Below, piece after piece: positions 50,723 through 59,501 of a stretch of DNA of 64,000 bases (its first letter is position 1; every line of letters begins with the position of its first letter). Origin of the DNA: Planctomonas psychrotolerans (GTDB lineage Bacteria > Actinomycetota > Actinomycetes > Actinomycetales > Microbacteriaceae); contig NZ_SJEV01000001.1 in the NCBI RefSeq assembly GCF_008642235.1, positions 1,628,390 to 1,692,389 on the forward strand, written 5' to 3'. The position numbers were made by a program, and so were the translations under genes. Under the pieces are notes generated by a model. It searched no databases. It was not told the origin of the DNA and saw only the letters and a list, made by a program, of their open reading frames with translations.

Positions 50723-52768
50723 CTACGGCAGCGTCTCGCAGGCGATGCGGTCGTTGTCGCTGTCCAACTGCGCGACGTCCCCGTAGAACGGGTAGTACCT
50801 GTCGAACCACGCCTGCGCCTCGCGTTGGGTGCCGAAGTCTCCGCAATTCTTCGTGTTACCCGGGTTAGCGGGCGGTGCGGGCGGTGCGGGAGGCGCGGGC
50901 GGTGCGGGCGGTGCCGGAGGAGCCGGCGGCGGCGGGGTCACGCAGTCGACGTGCACATCCTGGCTGTGGATGATGCGGTCCTGGAACCGGATGCGAACCG
51001 TGCCGGTCGTGTCCTCTCCCGGGGTCGGCAGGAATCGCTCCGTGATGGTGGTGTGAGCGGGCATCGGGATGCCGGCGCGGACATCATCCGCCCGACCATC
51101 GCGGTTGCGGTCGAGCTCGAAGTCCACCGTGGCGGGCACCGGGTTGATGTTGCTCGCTCGCAGCACGATGCCACTCGGGCACTCGAGTGACACGTTCACG
51201 GGCGGGGTGTTCAGGCACACGGTGAGGTTCTCGGCCGCGCGACTCACCACATCCGCTCCGCCGAGCAGGGCGAGTTGAGCGGGAGCGAATCGGGTGATGT
51301 CGCCAGCGATGTCGCCCGGCACGCAGCCGCCCGGAACGATGTAGAGCGGCGCGCTCACCGACCCGGCGTACGCGCTTCCGGCGAGGGCGTCGGGGAAGTT
51401 CACACCCGTGGCGAGGAACACTCGGGATGCGTCGTCGAAGGCCTCGGCGTTGATCCTGCGACTGGTGTCGTAGCGGTCCGAGCCACCCAGGCGGAGGGTG
51501 GGCGCGAGTCGGCGAAGCTCATTCTCGACGCCCGAGACAACGGTGTTGGTTCCCCCGACCACGACCACGTCGGCCGGCGCCAGTCGCAGCACCAGCGCGC
51601 GGGTGGCGGCATCGATGCTCCCGGCCAGACCGTCCACCAGCAGGACCGGACTTCCGGTGCTCCCCGCTGCCGCGCCGGCGGAAAGGGCATCGGGGAAGTT
51701 GCGACCGGTGGCCACATAGGCGCGAGCCGCGCCGCCGGGACCGAAGGCGTAATCGGCCAGTCGACGCGACGTCTCGTAGCGGTCCGAACCCGCGACTCGG
51801 TCGACCACGGCGCTGTAGCCGCGGAGTTCATCGGCCACGACCGGGGACACGACCGTAGGTCCACCCACCACCACGATGCGCTGCGGCTGCAACCGCATGA
51901 GCTCGTTCCGAACGCTGGCAGGGAGCTCGCCCGGATAGGTGAGAAGCAGCGGGCCGCCTTGCTTCGCCGCCGCGGCCGCGGCGCTGAGCGCGTCGGGGTA
52001 GTTCGCTCCCGTCGCCACATAGACGACCGGGACACCCGGCTCGTACTCCCGCGAGATGCTCACGGCGGTGGCGAACCGGTCATTCCCCTCGTAACGCACC
52101 ACGGGTGCGAGCACTTCTTCGGCCGCGGCCCGCGCGGGGAGCGACACCGGCACGGCACCGCACTCCGCGTCCAGTTCGGCGTCGATGGCCGCGTGCTCCA
52201 CGGCATCCATCGCGAGCGCCCAGCGATATTTCACGACCATCCAGTCGATCACGTAGTCGCATCGGTAGCTCGCGAGCGGTGGCAGCCACTCCGCAGGATC
52301 TCTGTCGCTCTTCGATGAGTTCACGGTGTCGGTGACCGCGTTCAGCGTCTCCGTGATCCCGAGATCGTTGGCGAAGTCGCGCCGACGCTCCATGGACCAC
52401 GATGCCGCGCCCGATCGCCAGGCGTCGGCGAGGGGAACCATGTGGTCCACGTCCACATTCCCGGCGTTCGTCCACGACGCGCCGTCGAACGGGGAGCGCC
52501 ATTCCCCGGTGCTCACCGGGCAGGTGGTCGTCGCCACGGAGGATTCGAGCTGGAGCACCTCCGCTCGGGTGTCGCATCCATCCCGATCGGCGTCGATCCA
52601 ATGCTCGAAGGCCGCACGGTCGTATCGTGCGGTCGAGTCCGTCCGGACGGGGATGGCGGCGAAGAGGTCGTCGGCCGATACGTCGACGGCCACCGCCGGA
52701 GCCGCGGGAACGAGCGTCGCCCCCGCGAGAACGAGGACGGAGAGAATCGCGGAGAGGTGAGTGCGCAA
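50723..52768 (-). CDS. Secreted HNH nuclease fused to cell-wall-binding repeats and an excalibur domain
   Basis: 681 residues: signal peptide (about 1-28), an HNH/DUF1524-type nuclease domain (about 30-205; NVDVDHMVPLADAWRSGA at about 104-121, NSSKSDRDPAEWLP at 150-163), three cell-wall-binding type 2 repeats (about 222-310, 311-405, 406-510; each with NRFATAVSIS-like and YPDALSAAAAA-like words), a beta domain, a Pro/Ala stalk and an excalibur calcium-binding domain (DSDNDRIACE, last 40 residues). It would be tethered to the wall and cut DNA outside the cell. Start is TTG 52768; no good ribosome binding site is seen. Confidence 0.85.
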   Translation of the reverse strand: MRTHLSAILSVLVLAGATLVPAAPAVAVDVSADDLFAAIPVRTDSTARYDRAAFEHWIDADRDGCDTRAEVLQLESSVATTTCPVSTGEWRSPFDGASWTNAGNVDVDHMVPLADAWRSGAASWSMERRRDFANDLGITETLNAVTDTVNSSKSDRDPAEWLPPLASYRCDYVIDWMVVKYRWALAMDAVEHAAIDAELDAECGAVPVSLPARAAAEEVLAPVVRYEGNDRFATAVSISREYEPGVPVVYVATGANYPDALSAAAAAAKQGGPLLLTYPGELPASVRNELMRLQPQRIVVVGGPTVVSPVVADELRGYSAVVDRVAGSDRYETSRRLADYAFGPGGAARAYVATGRNFPDALSAGAAAGSTGSPVLLVDGLAGSIDAATRALVLRLAPADVVVVGGTNTVVSGVENELRRLAPTLRLGGSDRYDTSRRINAEAFDDASRVFLATGVNFPDALAGSAYAGSVSAPLYIVPGGCVPGDIAGDITRFAPAQLALLGGADVVSRAAENLTVCLNTPPVNVSLECPSGIVLRASNINPVPATVDFELDRNRDGRADDVRAGIPMPAHTTITERFLPTPGEDTTGTVRIRFQDRIIHSQDVHVDCVTPPPPAPPAPPAPPAPPAPPAPPANPGNTKNCGDFGTQREAQAWFDRYYPFYGDVAQLDSDNDRIACETLP

Positions 52769-53076
52769 GGGGAACCCGCTTCGGGAGGGGACGGTGTTCT
52801 CGCACGCTATCGGCAGGATTCCGATTAGCCCGGCTTCGACACTCGCGGAATTTCCCGTGTCGACGGAGGACAGGGAGAGGACGGTCCCGCGCTACCCCGC
52901 GTTATGGGGGTACGCGAGGTGTCCCCCAAAGCGCGGACATCCGCTACCGTGGTGACAGCACGAAACGCACCCTAGGCGTCAGTGCAGGATTGCCACTGAG
53001 GCCGTGCGATTTCCCCGTGATCGTGCCGACCTCGACGGTCCTGTGTGCGCAGCTAATCCGAAGCCGCGTGCACCCC
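52769..53076. other. Intergenic region upstream of the wall-anchored nuclease
   Basis: No gene. It holds the 18-bp element at 52921-52938 and, on its right side, low-complexity GC-rich sequence. No housekeeping-like promoter was recognised for the nuclease gene. Confidence 0.5.
52921..52938 (-). promoter_or_regulatory. 18-bp element shared with the coiled-coil gene
   Basis: Minus-strand GTCCGCGCTTTGGGGGAC, one base different from the element at 46513-46530, and like it 153 bp before the start codon of an exported protein gene. Confidence 0.55.
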
Positions 53077-53119
53077 GAAGGCCCAGCATCGCCACCCCCC
53101 AGGCGCATGCTGGGCCTTC
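53077..53119 (-). terminator. Terminator of the rbsK-rbsD operon
   Basis: A 13-bp stem (53077-53089 with 53107-53119) extended by CGCC/GGCG across one bulged base, downstream of rbsD on the minus strand. Confidence 0.7.
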
Positions 53120-53186
53120 TCTCATTCCTGCGGCGGAATACCCGGCTCCTTCCGCTGGCCCCGGACCGCGGTCCGCGCGGAATGGT

Positions 53187-53570
53187 TCAGAACGGGACTC
53201 CGCACCGGAGCACGACATTGGCATACGGTGTCGCCTCGCCGGTGCGAATGAGAACGCGGGCGCTGCGCGACAGCGTCTTCAACTCGTCATGCGTCACGAG
53301 ATCCACGACATCGAAGCGGTGCCGGATGAGGTCGCCCGCTGTCGTGTCCTCGCTCTCGGTGGCCGCCGTGCAGCCCTCGAAGACGGCGTCGGCGAGGAGG
53401 GCGTCCAGCACGACCGCGAAGGGGGGAACGCCGTGGACGACCGCCAGGTCGACGACGGGCACGCCGGGAGGCAGCGGAAGGCCGCAGTCGGCCACGACGA
53501 CGAGATCACCGTGACCGAGTGCGCTGATGGCCGCGTTCAGTTCGGCGTTGAGAATTCCGCCCCGCTTCAT
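53187..53570 (-). CDS. rbsD: D-ribose pyranase RbsD
   Basis: 127 residues of the RbsD/FucU family, interconverting pyranose and furanose forms of ribose. MKRGGILNAELNAAISALGH, then DCGLPLPPGVPVVDL and the C-terminal TGEATPYANVVLRCGV are characteristic. Its start overlaps the end of the ribokinase-like gene by four bases, so the two are coupled. Confidence 0.93.
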   Translation of the reverse strand: MKRGGILNAELNAAISALGHGDLVVVADCGLPLPPGVPVVDLAVVHGVPPFAVVLDALLADAVFEGCTAATESEDTTAGDLIRHRFDVVDLVTHDELKTLSRSARVLIRTGEATPYANVVLRCGVPF

Positions 53571-54589
53571 GATGCTGCCTCGCCACGCTCGGCATCGGCA
53601 TTGGCATCGGCATCGGCATTGGCAGCGGCATCCGCATCCGCCTGCGCCGACGCCGGAACGCTCGGAAGCTCGTCCTCGAGCGACGGGTAGGACGACTGCG
53701 TGCCGACACCCGTGACGGCGAAAGCACCGACACGCACGGCGTCCCTGGCCGCCTCGACGAGCGAGGCCCCCGTGGCGAGCGATGCGCCGAGGGCCCCGAC
53801 GAACGCGTCTCCCGCTCCCGAGGTGTCGACGGCGTCGACGCGAGGCGACGGCAGGACGTGCACTCCCGACCCGTCAGCCACGATGACGCCCGCCGCGCCG
53901 CGGGTCATGATGACCGACGGGATCCCCTCGGTGCGCAGGGCGTCGACGATCTCCGCGTGGTCGACCGGCACCGGTCGATCCGGCCGCAACTGCTGCAGCG
54001 CCAGCGCGCCCTCGTGCTCGTTCACGACGAGCGGGTCGGCGGCGCGGAGAACGGCCGGGTCGACGCGGATGACCGGTGCGAGGTTGAGCAGGATGCGCCC
54101 GCCCGCCAGGCGGGCCGCCCGTTCGATGCCCGACGCGGGAATCTCGCCCTGGAGCACGACCACGGCGGCATCGGCGAGAACATCGGCGTGACGCTCGACG
54201 GCCGCGTCATCGACCGTGCCGTTGGCTCCCGGAACGACGACGATGGTGTTCTCGGCGTCGACGCTCACGTTGATCACGGCCAACCCGGTAGGGGCGACGA
54301 CGACGTCGACCCGGCTGACATCTACGTCGCTCGACGTGAGCACCGTCAATGCCGCGGCGGCGTGCGCATCGTCGCCGACCGCACCGATCAGGAGAGTCGC
54401 TGCCCCGCGTCGGGCCGCGGCGACCGCCTGATTGGCGCCCTTGCCGCCGGGCAAGAGGGTCAGCGACGAGCCGATCAGTGTTTCACCGGGCAACGGCAGT
54501 CGTTCGACGGAGATGACCTGGTCGACATTGATGGAGCCCACCACGACGACGGTCGGGCGGGAGGGGGGAGCGGGAAGCGATCGTTCCAT
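53567..54589 (-). CDS. rbsK: Ribokinase-like PfkB-family carbohydrate kinase
   Basis: 340 residues from ATG 54589 (GAAAGGA upstream). GSINVDQVISVERLPLPGET (about 19-38), LLPGGKGANQAVAAARRGA and DTSGAGDAFVGALGASL (about 258-274, catalytic Asp) identify ribokinase. It would phosphorylate ribose at O5. The last 28 residues are an Asp/Ala repeat tail encoded by eight GGCATC/GGCATT-type hexamers (53591-53638), absent from ordinary ribokinases. rbsD is coupled downstream. Confidence 0.9.
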   Translation of the reverse strand: MERSLPAPPSRPTVVVVGSINVDQVISVERLPLPGETLIGSSLTLLPGGKGANQAVAAARRGAATLLIGAVGDDAHAAAALTVLTSSDVDVSRVDVVVAPTGLAVINVSVDAENTIVVVPGANGTVDDAAVERHADVLADAAVVVLQGEIPASGIERAARLAGGRILLNLAPVIRVDPAVLRAADPLVVNEHEGALALQQLRPDRPVPVDHAEIVDALRTEGIPSVIMTRGAAGVIVADGSGVHVLPSPRVDAVDTSGAGDAFVGALGASLATGASLVEAARDAVRVGAFAVTGVGTQSSYPSLEDELPSVPASAQADADAAANADADANADAERGEAAS

Positions 54590-54701
54590 CACTCGTGTCC
54601 TTTCTGGGGCGGGATTCTCGCGGCGACGCGGGGGAGGAGTGGAGCACAAGCGGTACGACCTCGACGCCGCGGATCGCGGACCGGGACACCGACGCTCGTC
54701 C

Positions 54702-54707
54702 TATGCT
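54702..54707 (+). promoter_or_regulatory. Possible -10 box of the FGGY kinase gene
   Basis: TATGCT, 45 bases before the ATG, in the 163-bp gap between divergent kinases. No clear -35. Confidence 0.35.
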
Positions 54708-54752
54708 CTCAGTCGGGCGCGAACGACACACGCCGCCCCGGGAAGGTGGGAC

Positions 54753-56261
54753 ATGCAGGCCGTCCTCGGTGTCGACATCGGCACGTCGAGCACGAAGGCG
54801 GTTCTCGTCGACCTCCGTGGTCGTGTCGTCGGAGAGGCGTCTCGCGCCCATGCGGTCGACCGGCCGGCCCAGGGCCGGGTCGAGATGGATTCCCGCGTCT
54901 GGTGGACGGAATTCGTCTCCCTCGTCGCCGAGCTGTTGACGGCCGCCCCGCACTGCGAGATCGTCTCGGTCGGTGTCAGCGGCATGGGACCCTGCGTGCT
55001 GCTGACCGACGCCTCCGGTGAGCCGCTCCGACCGGCCGTGCTCTACGGCGTCGACACCCGGAGTGTCGACCTCTTCGACGAGGTGACCGCGATGCTCGGT
55101 GGCGAAGACGCCATGCGGGCCCGGACCGGCTCGGCGCTCAGCGCGCAGGCGGCCGGGGTCAAGCTCGCCTGGCTGGCGCGTCACGAACCGGAGGTCTGGC
55201 ACCGGGCGGAGCGCTTCACGATGCCATCGTCGCGCATCGTGGAGTTGCTGACCGGTGAATACGTGCTCGACCATCATTCGGCGAGCCAGTGCACGCCTCT
55301 CTACGACGTCTCCGAGAATCGCTGGATCACCGAGTGGGCGGACCTGCTGGCCCCGGGCCTCGCCCTGCCCCGACTCGGCTGGCCGGGCGAGGAGGCGGGC
55401 AGGGTGACCGCCGAAGCAGCGGCGGCGACCGGGCTCCCCGTCGGTGTTTCGGTGGTCTTCGGCACCATCGATGCCTGGGCCGAGTGCCTGAGCGCCGGTT
55501 CGCGGTACGCCGGTCGAGTATTCCTCCAGTACGGCACGACGATGTTCCTCGTCGCGCCGATGAACGCGCCCGACCCGCTCGCGGGCCTCCTCACGACCGT
55601 GGGCGCGCAGCCGGGGGAGGCCGTCGCCGCGGGGGGCATGGCCACCTCCGGTGCGATCACCGACTGGCTGCGTCAACTGACGGGTGGGGACCGGTCCGAG
55701 ATGATGACCGAGGCGGAGCGATCGGGACCGGGAGCCCGCGGATTGGTCGTGCTGCCGTACTTCGCGGGGGAGCGCACGCCCGTCGCCGATCCCGACGCTC
55801 GTGGGGTGATCGCGGGACTCACCGTCACCCACACCCGCGGCGACATCTACCGCGCCGTGCTCGAAGCGACGGCGTACGCAGTGCGGCATCACCTCGAGGT
55901 GCTCATGGCGAACGGCATACCCGTCGACGTTCTGGTCGGTGCGGGCGGTGGGGTCGCCACCGATCTCTGGCCCCAGATCGTGAGCGACGTGTGCGGCCTC
56001 GAGCAGACCGTTCCGTCGATCACGATCGGCGCGTCGTTCGGATCGGCATTGCTGGCGGCGGGACTCGTCACCGAGGTGGACGTCGATCGATGGAACCCGC
56101 CCGGAAAGGTGCTCCGGCCCGATCCCGCCCGGCGTTCGCTCTACGACGACGTCTACGCCGACTACCGGCAGCTCTACCCGGACACGGTGCAGGTCGTGCA
56201 TCGTCTCGCCCGGCGGGGGAGGGCCGGACCCGGCGGAAGGGCCGACCCGTCCCCGCGGTGA
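54753..56261 (+). CDS. FGGY-family carbohydrate kinase
   Basis: 502 residues: LGVDIGTSSTKAVLVDL (about 5-21, phosphate-binding loop 1), a central hinge and AGGGVATDLWPQIVSDVCG near residue 395 (adenosine-binding part). The family phosphorylates xylulose, gluconate, glycerol or erythritol; the substrate is not evident, though the neighbours suggest a polyol or pentulose. ATG 54753 has GGAAGG upstream. It is convergent with the DhaKL gene, only seven bases away. Confidence 0.87.
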   Translation: MQAVLGVDIGTSSTKAVLVDLRGRVVGEASRAHAVDRPAQGRVEMDSRVWWTEFVSLVAELLTAAPHCEIVSVGVSGMGPCVLLTDASGEPLRPAVLYGVDTRSVDLFDEVTAMLGGEDAMRARTGSALSAQAAGVKLAWLARHEPEVWHRAERFTMPSSRIVELLTGEYVLDHHSASQCTPLYDVSENRWITEWADLLAPGLALPRLGWPGEEAGRVTAEAAAATGLPVGVSVVFGTIDAWAECLSAGSRYAGRVFLQYGTTMFLVAPMNAPDPLAGLLTTVGAQPGEAVAAGGMATSGAITDWLRQLTGGDRSEMMTEAERSGPGARGLVVLPYFAGERTPVADPDARGVIAGLTVTHTRGDIYRAVLEATAYAVRHHLEVLMANGIPVDVLVGAGGGVATDLWPQIVSDVCGLEQTVPSITIGASFGSALLAAGLVTEVDVDRWNPPGKVLRPDPARRSLYDDVYADYRQLYPDTVQVVHRLARRGRAGPGGRADPSPR

Positions 56262-56268
56262 CCGAACG

Positions 56269-58023
56269 CTAGTCGTCGACACGGACGGGCGTGCCGGCGT
56301 CGTGCCCGCCCACCCCCGCGAGCACATTGCCGACGACGGTGACGATCATGCCCATCGATGTTGCGCCGGCGTCGGGTGTGCCGATGCTCTTTTCCGCCAG
56401 TGGCCGTGCGCGACCTACCCGGGGGCGCAGGTCCGCCGTGGCCGCCGCACTCGCAACGGCGACCGTTGCCGCCTCGCGCCACGCGTCGGACAGGGACATC
56501 CCCTGCTCGACCCGCTCGCGCAGGGCGCGGGCGAAAGGCAGCAGCGCATCGAGCATCGTCTTGTCCCCTTCGCTCGCGCGGCCAAGGTCCACGATGGCCT
56601 CCGCGAAGGCGTCCACGCCGTGAACCACATCGGTGGCGGTGTAATCCTGGCGGTCGTCGGTGAGGGACTCGGCGAGCGATTCGAGCGCGGCGCCCCAGAG
56701 CACCCCGGAGGTGCCGCCCGCGTACTCCGCCCACGCTTGACCGGCACGGCTCAGAAGCCACGCGCCTCCGGCCCGCTCGTCGACGGATCCGACACGGGCG
56801 ACCGCTGCACCGATGCCCTTGAGCATTCCCCGTCCGTGGTCACCGTCGCCGGCGACTGCATCGATGCGGCCGAGTGCGTGCTCCTCATGCTTGAGCAGGT
56901 CATGAATGGCGGATAACGCGATTCGCACGACGTCGGCCATCCGCGTCGCCGCATCGGTCGCCGGCGGCGGGGTCTGGTCGATGCCGACCGCGACCTCGTC
57001 GGGCGACGGCACGACGAACGCCGCGACGGGCGCTGCGGCCTTGCGGTAGGCCGGCGTGTACGCGTCAGCGCGCCAGAGACGCTCGAGTTCGTCATCCAGC
57101 CACTGCAGGGTCAGCGAGACCCCGCCCATGTCGAGGCTCGTGACGAGCTCACCGACCTCGGGCTCGATCGTCGTCACGCCGTTGTCGGCGAGGATCGACG
57201 CGACGTGGCGCCAGAGCAGGAACAGCTCCTCGTACTTCGTGGTGCCGAGTCCGTTGAGGATGGGGGCGACCCTCGTCGAGGCGCCCTCGGGCCGGTTCGC
57301 CAGCACCTGCTCCACAAGGAGCGAGGCCAGGTCGGCCGCGCGCATCAGCGGGATGTCGCGGATGCCGGGCTCGCCGTGAATGCCGAGACCCAGCCCGAGG
57401 TGACCGTCGGGAACGCTGAACAACGGTTCATCCGCACCCGGCATCGTGCATCCGGAGAACGCGACGCCGAGCGTGCGTGTCGCGTCGTTGCAGGCGTTGC
57501 CGACGCGCTCCACCTCATCGAGCGACATCCCCTCGGCCGCGGCGGCACCCATGGCCTTGAACACGGGGAAGTCGCCGGCGATCCCGCGACGCTTCGCCGC
57601 ATCGTCCGACGATGCAATGTCATCGGTGACGACGACGATGCGGGCGTCGATGCCCTCCTTGCGGAGGCGCTCGGCGGCGATGCCGAAGTTTATGATGTCC
57701 CCGGCGTAGTTGCCGAAGCTGAAGACCACGCCGCGGCCCTGATGAGCGGCCTTCGCCACCGAGTACGCCTGCGCGGCGGAGGGGGAGGTGAAGATGTTCC
57801 CCACCACGGCTCCGGTCGCGAAACCCGGACCGACGGTGCCGCTGAATGCGGGATAGTGGCCCGAGCCACCGCCGATCACCACGGCGACCTGCGGTGAGGC
57901 GCCCGAGGTCCGATGCGCGACCACGCCCCCCGGCACGCCGCGCAGTCGGTCGCCGTAGAGCGCCAGGAAACCCGCCAGCTGATCGTCCGCGAACTCGTCC
58001 GGGTCGTCGTAGAGGATCGTCAC
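56269..58023 (-). CDS. Fused DhaK-DhaL kinase (dihydroxyacetone / tetrulose kinase family)
   Basis: 584 residues: DhaK domain (about 1-330) with GGGSGHYPAFSGTVGPGF and the substrate-binding His region, and DhaL domain (about 365-580) with AVAGDGDHGRGM (about 410-421), the Mg-ATP site. ATP-dependent single-chain kinases of this type phosphorylate dihydroxyacetone, glyceraldehyde or, next to erythritol/threitol dehydrogenases, erythrulose. The last is favoured here because eltD lies five bases upstream. GTG 58021-58023. Confidence 0.88.
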   Translation of the reverse strand: MTILYDDPDEFADDQLAGFLALYGDRLRGVPGGVVAHRTSGASPQVAVVIGGGSGHYPAFSGTVGPGFATGAVVGNIFTSPSAAQAYSVAKAAHQGRGVVFSFGNYAGDIINFGIAAERLRKEGIDARIVVVTDDIASSDDAAKRRGIAGDFPVFKAMGAAAAEGMSLDEVERVGNACNDATRTLGVAFSGCTMPGADEPLFSVPDGHLGLGLGIHGEPGIRDIPLMRAADLASLLVEQVLANRPEGASTRVAPILNGLGTTKYEELFLLWRHVASILADNGVTTIEPEVGELVTSLDMGGVSLTLQWLDDELERLWRADAYTPAYRKAAAPVAAFVVPSPDEVAVGIDQTPPPATDAATRMADVVRIALSAIHDLLKHEEHALGRIDAVAGDGDHGRGMLKGIGAAVARVGSVDERAGGAWLLSRAGQAWAEYAGGTSGVLWGAALESLAESLTDDRQDYTATDVVHGVDAFAEAIVDLGRASEGDKTMLDALLPFARALRERVEQGMSLSDAWREAATVAVASAAATADLRPRVGRARPLAEKSIGTPDAGATSMGMIVTVVGNVLAGVGGHDAGTPVRVDD

Positions 58024-58028
58024 GCGGA

Positions 58029-59168
58029 TCAGCCTCGGACGGCGGGCGACGTGGTGGCCTCGGTCAGCGAGGGCACGATGGATACCTTCACCGAGCCTCC
58101 CTCGCTGTCGCCGACGAGATCCAGTGCCTCCTGGAAGCGGTCGAGGGGGAACTGGTGGGTGCAGATCTCGTCCATCGGCAGGATGTTGCTCTCGAGCAGC
58201 TTGATCGCCGCCGGCCAGCAGTGCGGGCCGAGGTGGGCGCCGAGCACGTTCAACTCCTTGTCGTCGCTGATGATCGACCAGTCGACCGAGGCGTTCGACC
58301 CGAACACGGAGTACTCGACGTAGGTGCCGAGCTTGCGCAGGATGTTGAGGCCCTGCGAGACGGCCGAGGGGTGTCCGGTGGCCTCGATGTAGACGTCGGC
58401 GCCGTACCCCTCGGTGAGCTCCTTGACCTTGGCCACGGCATCCTCCTTCGTGATGTTGATCACGAGGTCGGCGCCGGCCTTGGTGGCGAGGGCGAGCTTG
58501 TCGTCGCTCATGTCGAGCGCGATCACGAGCTTCGGGTTCTTCTGACGCGTGCCGGCGATGGCGCCGAGGCCGATCGGCCCCGCACCCGCGATGACGACGA
58601 CGTCGTTGAACTGGATGTTGCCGCGCTCGACGGCGTGCATGGCGCAGGACAGCGGCTCGCTGAAAGCGGCGACGTGCGGTGCGAGGTCGCGGCTGACGGG
58701 GTGGGTCAGGGCGCGCGTCGGGACGAGGACGTACTCGGCCATCGCGCCGTCGAAGCCCTTGAACCCGAACATGTCGTGGGGACCGCACATCCAATAGGCG
58801 CCCATCAGGCAGTAGCGGCACTCCCAGCACGGCACGATCTGCTCGCAGGCGATGCGGTCGCCGACGGCCACGCCGCGCTTGGTGAGCGCCTCGTCGTCGC
58901 CGGCGACGACGGTGCCGACGAACTCGTGGCCGGCGATGCGATCGCGCTCGGCCCAGGCCGGACGGTTCTCGTCGCCCCAGAACTTCGCGGCGCCGTGATA
59001 GCACTTCAGGTCGCTGGCGCACACGCCGACGGCGTCCACGCGCAGCAGCAGCTCGCCGGGACCGGGTGTGGGAACGGCGACGGTGTCGAGGCGGTAATCC
59101 TCGGGACCGTGCACGACGACCGCCTTCATGGTGGCCGGAATGTCGGAGACGGTAGTGGACGTGGTCAA
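58029..59168 (-). CDS. eltD: Erythritol/L-threitol dehydrogenase
   Basis: 379 residues of the zinc alcohol dehydrogenase family. GVCASDLKCYHGAAKFWGDE (about 49-68, catalytic Cys), GHEFVGTVV (about 79-87), the structural zinc CWECRYCLMGAYWMC (about 113-127) and the NAD fold GAGPIGLGAI are intact; the KFWGDENRPAW stretch and the HLGPHCWPAAIKLLES end match the mycobacterial EltD enzymes that oxidise erythritol or L-threitol to L-erythrulose. It heads a two-gene operon with the kinase and faces a divergent transporter operon. Confidence 0.88.
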   Translation of the reverse strand: MTTSTTVSDIPATMKAVVVHGPEDYRLDTVAVPTPGPGELLLRVDAVGVCASDLKCYHGAAKFWGDENRPAWAERDRIAGHEFVGTVVAGDDEALTKRGVAVGDRIACEQIVPCWECRYCLMGAYWMCGPHDMFGFKGFDGAMAEYVLVPTRALTHPVSRDLAPHVAAFSEPLSCAMHAVERGNIQFNDVVVIAGAGPIGLGAIAGTRQKNPKLVIALDMSDDKLALATKAGADLVINITKEDAVAKVKELTEGYGADVYIEATGHPSAVSQGLNILRKLGTYVEYSVFGSNASVDWSIISDDKELNVLGAHLGPHCWPAAIKLLESNILPMDEICTHQFPLDRFQEALDLVGDSEGGSVKVSIVPSLTEATTSPAVRG

Positions 59169-59229
59169 GGAGAGCCTCCATCGGATCGGATCGCCGCATC
59201 CTCGCGGCGCTCTGAACCTACCCGATGCT

Positions 59230-59254
59230 GAACAAAAGTCAAGAACAGAATTTC
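59230..59254. promoter_or_regulatory. Operator 1 of the tetritol locus
   Basis: 25 bp that match the operator at 59293-59317 in 20 positions, including GAAC at the left end and the right half GAACAGAATTTC (11 of 12 identical). It starts 62 bp from the eltD ATG. Confidence 0.6.
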
Positions 59255-59292
59255 ATCTCGGTTCGGGTACTAATATCGGCTGAGGACTTGTG

Positions 59293-59317
59293 GAACGAAT
59301 GTTTAGAACATAATTTC
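59293..59317. promoter_or_regulatory. Operator 2 of the tetritol locus
   Basis: A 25-bp dyad of pattern GAA-N3-ATGTT-N3-AACAT-N3-TTC in an AT-rich island. It begins exactly 63 bp (about six helical turns) after operator 1, which favours cooperative binding or a loop. The controlling regulator is not in the window. Confidence 0.65.
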
Positions 59318-59414
59318 TTCGAGACACCTCGTTCTCCCCCACCCCCAGCGTCAACGATGCCGAACCGGTTCGTCGCCGCTGCCGCCCCCGAATCGACCAA
59401 CGAACGGAGCCGCG

Positions 59415-59501
59415 ATGATGCGCGCTGTACCCACCGACCCCGAGTCCTCGGCCCGTCGGTCGAGCACTCTCCGACTGCTGATGGCGACGGTGCCGCGATG
59501 A
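59415..59501 (+). CDS. Possible 28-residue leader peptide of the transporter operon
   Basis: ATG 59415 with GGAG five bases upstream opens 28 codons, ending MATVPR in a TGA that overlaps the DUF2291 ATG (ATGA, 59498-59501). The DUF2291 start itself has no Shine-Dalgarno, so coupling through this small frame would explain its translation. No known homologue. Confidence 0.45.
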   Translation: MMRAVPTDPESSARRSSTLRLLMATVPR

